From positions 1-55,894 of the forward strand of contig JAKFFB010000066.1 of NCBI GenBank assembly GCA_036675425.1: a stretch of DNA of 55,894 bases, read 5' to 3'. Position 1 is the stretch's first letter, and each line of letters starts with the position of its first letter. The position numbers were made by a program, and so were the translations under genes. Source of the stretch: SCTD01 sp036675425. GTDB lineage: Bacteria; Actinomycetota; Actinomycetes; Mycobacteriales; SCTD01. Shown here piece by piece: positions 53,683 to 55,894 of the stretch. Below the pieces are notes generated by a model, which worked only from the letters and a program-made list of their open reading frames with translations, was not told the DNA's origin and searched no databases.

Positions 53683-55007
53683 GCGGTGGCCTTCCGGGAG
53701 AGGGTGCGGTCGAGCGCGGCAACGCCCTCGGCGAGCTCGTCGGGGGTGACGGTGAGGGCGGGGCGGAAGCGGACGCTGCGACTGCCGCAGCCGAGCAGCA
53801 GCACGTGCTCATCCTCGCGCAGGGCGGTGAGCACCGCGTCGCGCCGGGCCCCGTCGGGCAGGGAGAAGGCGCACATCAGGCCTCGTCCTCGTACGTCCGT
53901 GACCTCGGGGTGACGTGCTGCCAGGTCGCGGAGCAGGCCGAGCAGCACCGGCTCGAGCGCTGCCGCCCGCGCGATGAGCCCCTCGCTCTCGACGACCTCG
54001 AGGATCCGGCGGGCCCTCACCATGTCGGTGAGCGAGCCGCCCCAGGTGCTGTTGATGCGGGACCCGACGGAGAAGACGTTGTCCGGCACCTCGTCGACCC
54101 GGCCGCCGGCCATGATCCCGCACACCTGGGTCTTCTTGCCGAACGCGACGACGTCAGGCTGCACGCCGAGCTGCTGGTAGGCCCACGCCGTGCCGGTGAG
54201 GCCCGCGCCGCTCTGCACCTCGTCGAGCACGAAGAGGGCGTCGTGCTCGTGGCAGAGCGCCTGCATGGCCTGCAGGAACTCGGGGCGCAGGTGGTGGTCG
54301 CCGCCCTCGCCCTGGATCGGCTCGGCGATGAAGCAGGCGATGTCGTGCGGGTGCTGCGCGAAGGCCGCACGCGCCTCGGCGAGCGCGGCCCGCTCGCGCT
54401 CGGCGACGTCGCCGGTCGCCGTGACGTACGGCGAGGAGATCCGCGGCCAGCCGAACTGCGGGAAGCGCGCGACCTTGACCGGGTCGGTGTTGGTGAGCGA
54501 CATCGTGTAGCCGCTGCGCCCGTGGAAGGCGTGCCGCAGGTGCAGGACCTTGCTGCCGAGCTCGGGGCTGCGGCCGTGCGCCTCGTTCCACCGCGACTTC
54601 CAGTCGAAGGCGACCTTGAGGGCGTTCTCGACCGCGAGCGCGCCGCCCTCGACGAAGAACAGGTGGGGGAGCGCCGGGTCGCCGAGCACCCTGGCGAACG
54701 TCGCGACGAAGCGCGCCATCGGCTCGCTGTAGACGTCGCTGTTGCTCGGCTTGTTGAGCGCAGCGGTGACGAGCTCCTCGCGGAAGGCGGGGTCGTCGGC
54801 GAGCGCCGGGTGGTTCATCCCCAGCGCGCTGCTGGCGAAGAAGGTGAACAGGTCGAGGTACGACGTGCCGTCCCGGGCGTCGACCAGCCGCGACCCGCGG
54901 CTCGCCGTCAGGTCCAGGACCAGGTCGAAGCCGTCCACCAGCAGGCTGCGGCGCAGGACGTCGTGCACGGAGGCCGGCGGGAGCTCGACATCAACGAGAG
55001 TCGTCAT
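53679..55007 (-). CDS. lat: L-lysine 6-transaminase
   Basis: 442 residues from the ATG at 55007, which follows a TACCGT box by 6 nt. A PLP class III aminotransferase moving the epsilon-amino group of lysine to 2-oxoglutarate. The PLP Lys is in FGKKTQVCGI (about 295), the Asp of the cofactor site in FVLDEVQSGAG, and HAFHGRSGYTMSLTN (about 165-180) binds PLP. Motifs such as KKTQVCG are shared with Mycobacterium LAT. First gene of the lat-dehydrogenase-MOSC operon. In other actinobacteria this step feeds lysine breakdown, osmolyte or antibiotic precursors. Confidence 0.93.
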   Translation of the reverse strand: MTTLVDVELPPASVHDVLRRSLLVDGFDLVLDLTASRGSRLVDARDGTSYLDLFTFFASSALGMNHPALADDPAFREELVTAALNKPSNSDVYSEPMARFVATFARVLGDPALPHLFFVEGGALAVENALKVAFDWKSRWNEAHGRSPELGSKVLHLRHAFHGRSGYTMSLTNTDPVKVARFPQFGWPRISSPYVTATGDVAERERAALAEARAAFAQHPHDIACFIAEPIQGEGGDHHLRPEFLQAMQALCHEHDALFVLDEVQSGAGLTGTAWAYQQLGVQPDVVAFGKKTQVCGIMAGGRVDEVPDNVFSVGSRINSTWGGSLTDMVRARRILEVVESEGLIARAAALEPVLLGLLRDLAARHPEVTDVRGRGLMCAFSLPDGARRDAVLTALREDEHVLLLGCGSRSVRFRPALTVTPDELAEGVAALDRTLSRKATA

Positions 55008-55013
55008 CCGCCC

Positions 55014-55019
55014 ACGGTA
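55014..55019 (-). promoter_or_regulatory. -10 box of lat (leaderless)
   Basis: TACCGT on the minus strand ends 6 nt before the ATG at 55007. A divergent TAGCCT (55084-55089) serves the amidohydrolase gene. Confidence 0.45.
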
Positions 55020-55083
55020 GACGGCGATCCTCCCGTCAACAAGCACCTGGACCGGCGATCCGCCCGCCAGACCGCGGGCTCCC

Positions 55084-55089
55084 TAGCCT
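55084..55089 (+). promoter_or_regulatory. -10 box of the amidohydrolase gene (leaderless)
   Basis: TAGCCT ends 7 nt before the ATG at 55097. Confidence 0.45.
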
Positions 55090-55096
55090 GCAGCGC

Positions 55097-55622
55097 ATGA
55101 CGACGACGCTCTACCGCAACGGCCGGGTGCGCTCGCCGGCCGACCCGTTCGCCACGGCGCTGCTGGTCGACGGCGAGACCGTCGCCTGGGTGGGCTCCGA
55201 GGCCGCCGCGGACGCGATGACCGCCGACACCACGGTCGACCTGCAGGACGCCTGGCTCGCGCCGGCCTTCGTCGACGCGCACGTGCACACGACGACGACC
55301 GGCCTGTCGCTCATCGGCCTGGACCTGGCGAGCGCGCCGTCGCTGGCCGCGCTGCTGGACCGCGTCGAGCAGGCGGCCCGCCGGTCGCGCGGCGGGATCG
55401 TGCTCGGCACCGGCTGGGAGGAGGACGCCTGGCCCGAGCGACGCCCGCCCACGGCGGCCGAGCTCGACCGGGCGAGCTACGGGGGAGTGGTCTACCTCGC
55501 CCGGACCGACTGCCACAGCGGCGTGGCCTCCAGCGCGCTGCTCGCCGCGGCTCCGGAAGCGGCTGCGCTGCCCGGCTTCGAGGCCGACGGCCTGGTCAAG
55601 GAGGAGGCGCACAGCGCCGTCC
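55097..55622 (+). CDS. YtcJ-like amidohydrolase, 5' part only
   Basis: About 175 authentic residues of an amidohydrolase-3 (YtcJ-like) metal hydrolase. The start YRNGRVRSPADPF, then LLVDGETVAWVGSE, and the metal motif APAFVDAHVHTTTTG with the H-x-H pair are typical. YtcJ-like enzymes have about 500 residues and cut imide or amide bonds. The homology stops abruptly near 55620 after KEEAHSAVR. The frame stays open to the window end, but the last ~90 residues look like nonsense and read better on the other strand. So the 3' two thirds are missing. Confidence 0.82.
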
Positions 55623-55894
55623 GGCTTATCCAGCGGGGTGCCGGCCAGCCCGAAGGCCAGCCACGGTTCGCCGTTGCGAACCAGCGCCGAGAGCCACAGG
55701 TCATGGTGATGTTCAAGCATCGCCAACCCTTCCCCGCCGTCCAATTGCACGGCGAACTTGGCCGACAGCTCATGGAAGCGTTCATGGGTTTGCAGGGTGA
55801 AAAGAATCCGCGCGGCCAACGGACGGGTATCGAGCAGCATCTGCCGGTCGATCCCGGCCGTGGGGCTGAGCATCAGGTTGCGCACATCGTCGCC
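55620..55894 (-). pseudogene. antisense fragment resembling precorrin-3B synthase CobG
   Basis: About 90 residues open to the window end. Phrases such as SPTAGIDRQMLLDTRPLA, ELSAKFAVQLDGGEGLAML and WLAFGLAGTPLDKPD match CobG, the sulfite/nitrite-reductase-like enzyme of aerobic cobalamin synthesis. The style (TTG, AAC, GAA and ATT codons, fewer GC third bases) is like Pseudomonas, not like the rest of the window. The junction is within a few bases of 55620. Both ends are cut. I read it as foreign DNA joined to the contig, and not a working gene here. Confidence 0.6.

Overview
The window is 55.9 kb of very GC-rich, densely packed DNA from a high-GC actinobacterium. Evidence for this is a complete Pup-proteasome system, PafBC, WYL regulators, an F420/PPOX-type flavoprotein, many GTG starts, TANNNT promoter boxes and 4-bp GTGA/ATGA gene overlaps. 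The genus cannot be fixed from the sequence alone. No rRNA, tRNA, CRISPR array, insertion sequence or prophage was seen, and no stretch over 300 bp lacks a gene.

Layout. (1) 1-2.7 kb: a WXG100 protein facing a minus-strand operon of UspA, an alpha/beta hydrolase and a PAC2/ParJ-like protein. (2) 2.8-7.3 kb: cobalamin-dependent methionine synthase metH, a small membrane protein and a HAD phosphatase. (3) 7.3-12.1 kb: a minus-strand operon (RecB-like nuclease, EamA transporter, class II aldolase), then convergent homogentisate dioxygenase and fumarylacetoacetase-family genes. (4) 12.1-24.8 kb: site-2 protease, TrmI, ARC/Mpa ATPase, Dop, a coiled-coil protein and a large secreted protein on the minus strand, Rieske protein, Pup, an endonuclease VII-like protein, PrcB, PrcA and an FKBP lipoprotein. 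(5) 24.8-30.9 kb: ChaB-like protein, tryptophan dioxygenase, GDPD, PAP2 and flippase-like membrane proteins, and a GGDEF-EAL c-di-GMP enzyme. (6) 30.9-41.7 kb: PafA, a second FKBP, adenylate cyclase, DUF3866, PafB, PafC, two small proteins, TatA, TatC and a HelY helicase. (7) 41.8-55 kb: Maf, Dus, GlpD, a 5'-3' exonuclease, acyl-CoA dehydrogenase, Lrp, a PPOX protein, CaiB, a ThDP enzyme, MOSC, and a lysine-degradation pair (semialdehyde dehydrogenase and lysine 6-aminotransferase). (8) The last ~275 bp look foreign.

How it works together. Pup is made ending in Gln. Dop deamidates it to Glu and also removes Pup from substrates. PafA ligates Pup to lysines. ARC unfolds pupylated proteins into the PrcA/PrcB chamber. 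PafB and PafC form the DNA-damage-responsive regulator of this lineage. MetH, the aromatic amino-acid dioxygenases and the lysine aminotransferase branch give a secondary amino-acid metabolism theme.

Most interesting points. Five convergent gene pairs end on one shared CTAG, giving overlapping TAG stops on both strands. Many genes have a -10 box only 6-9 nt before the start codon, implying leaderless mRNAs. Two intergenic inverted-repeat elements stand out (before pup, and between helY and maf). The GGDEF-EAL gene has a probable G-tract frameshift next to pafA. The terminal amidohydrolase gene breaks abruptly into an antisense fragment resembling proteobacterial cobG, which is probably an assembly chimera.
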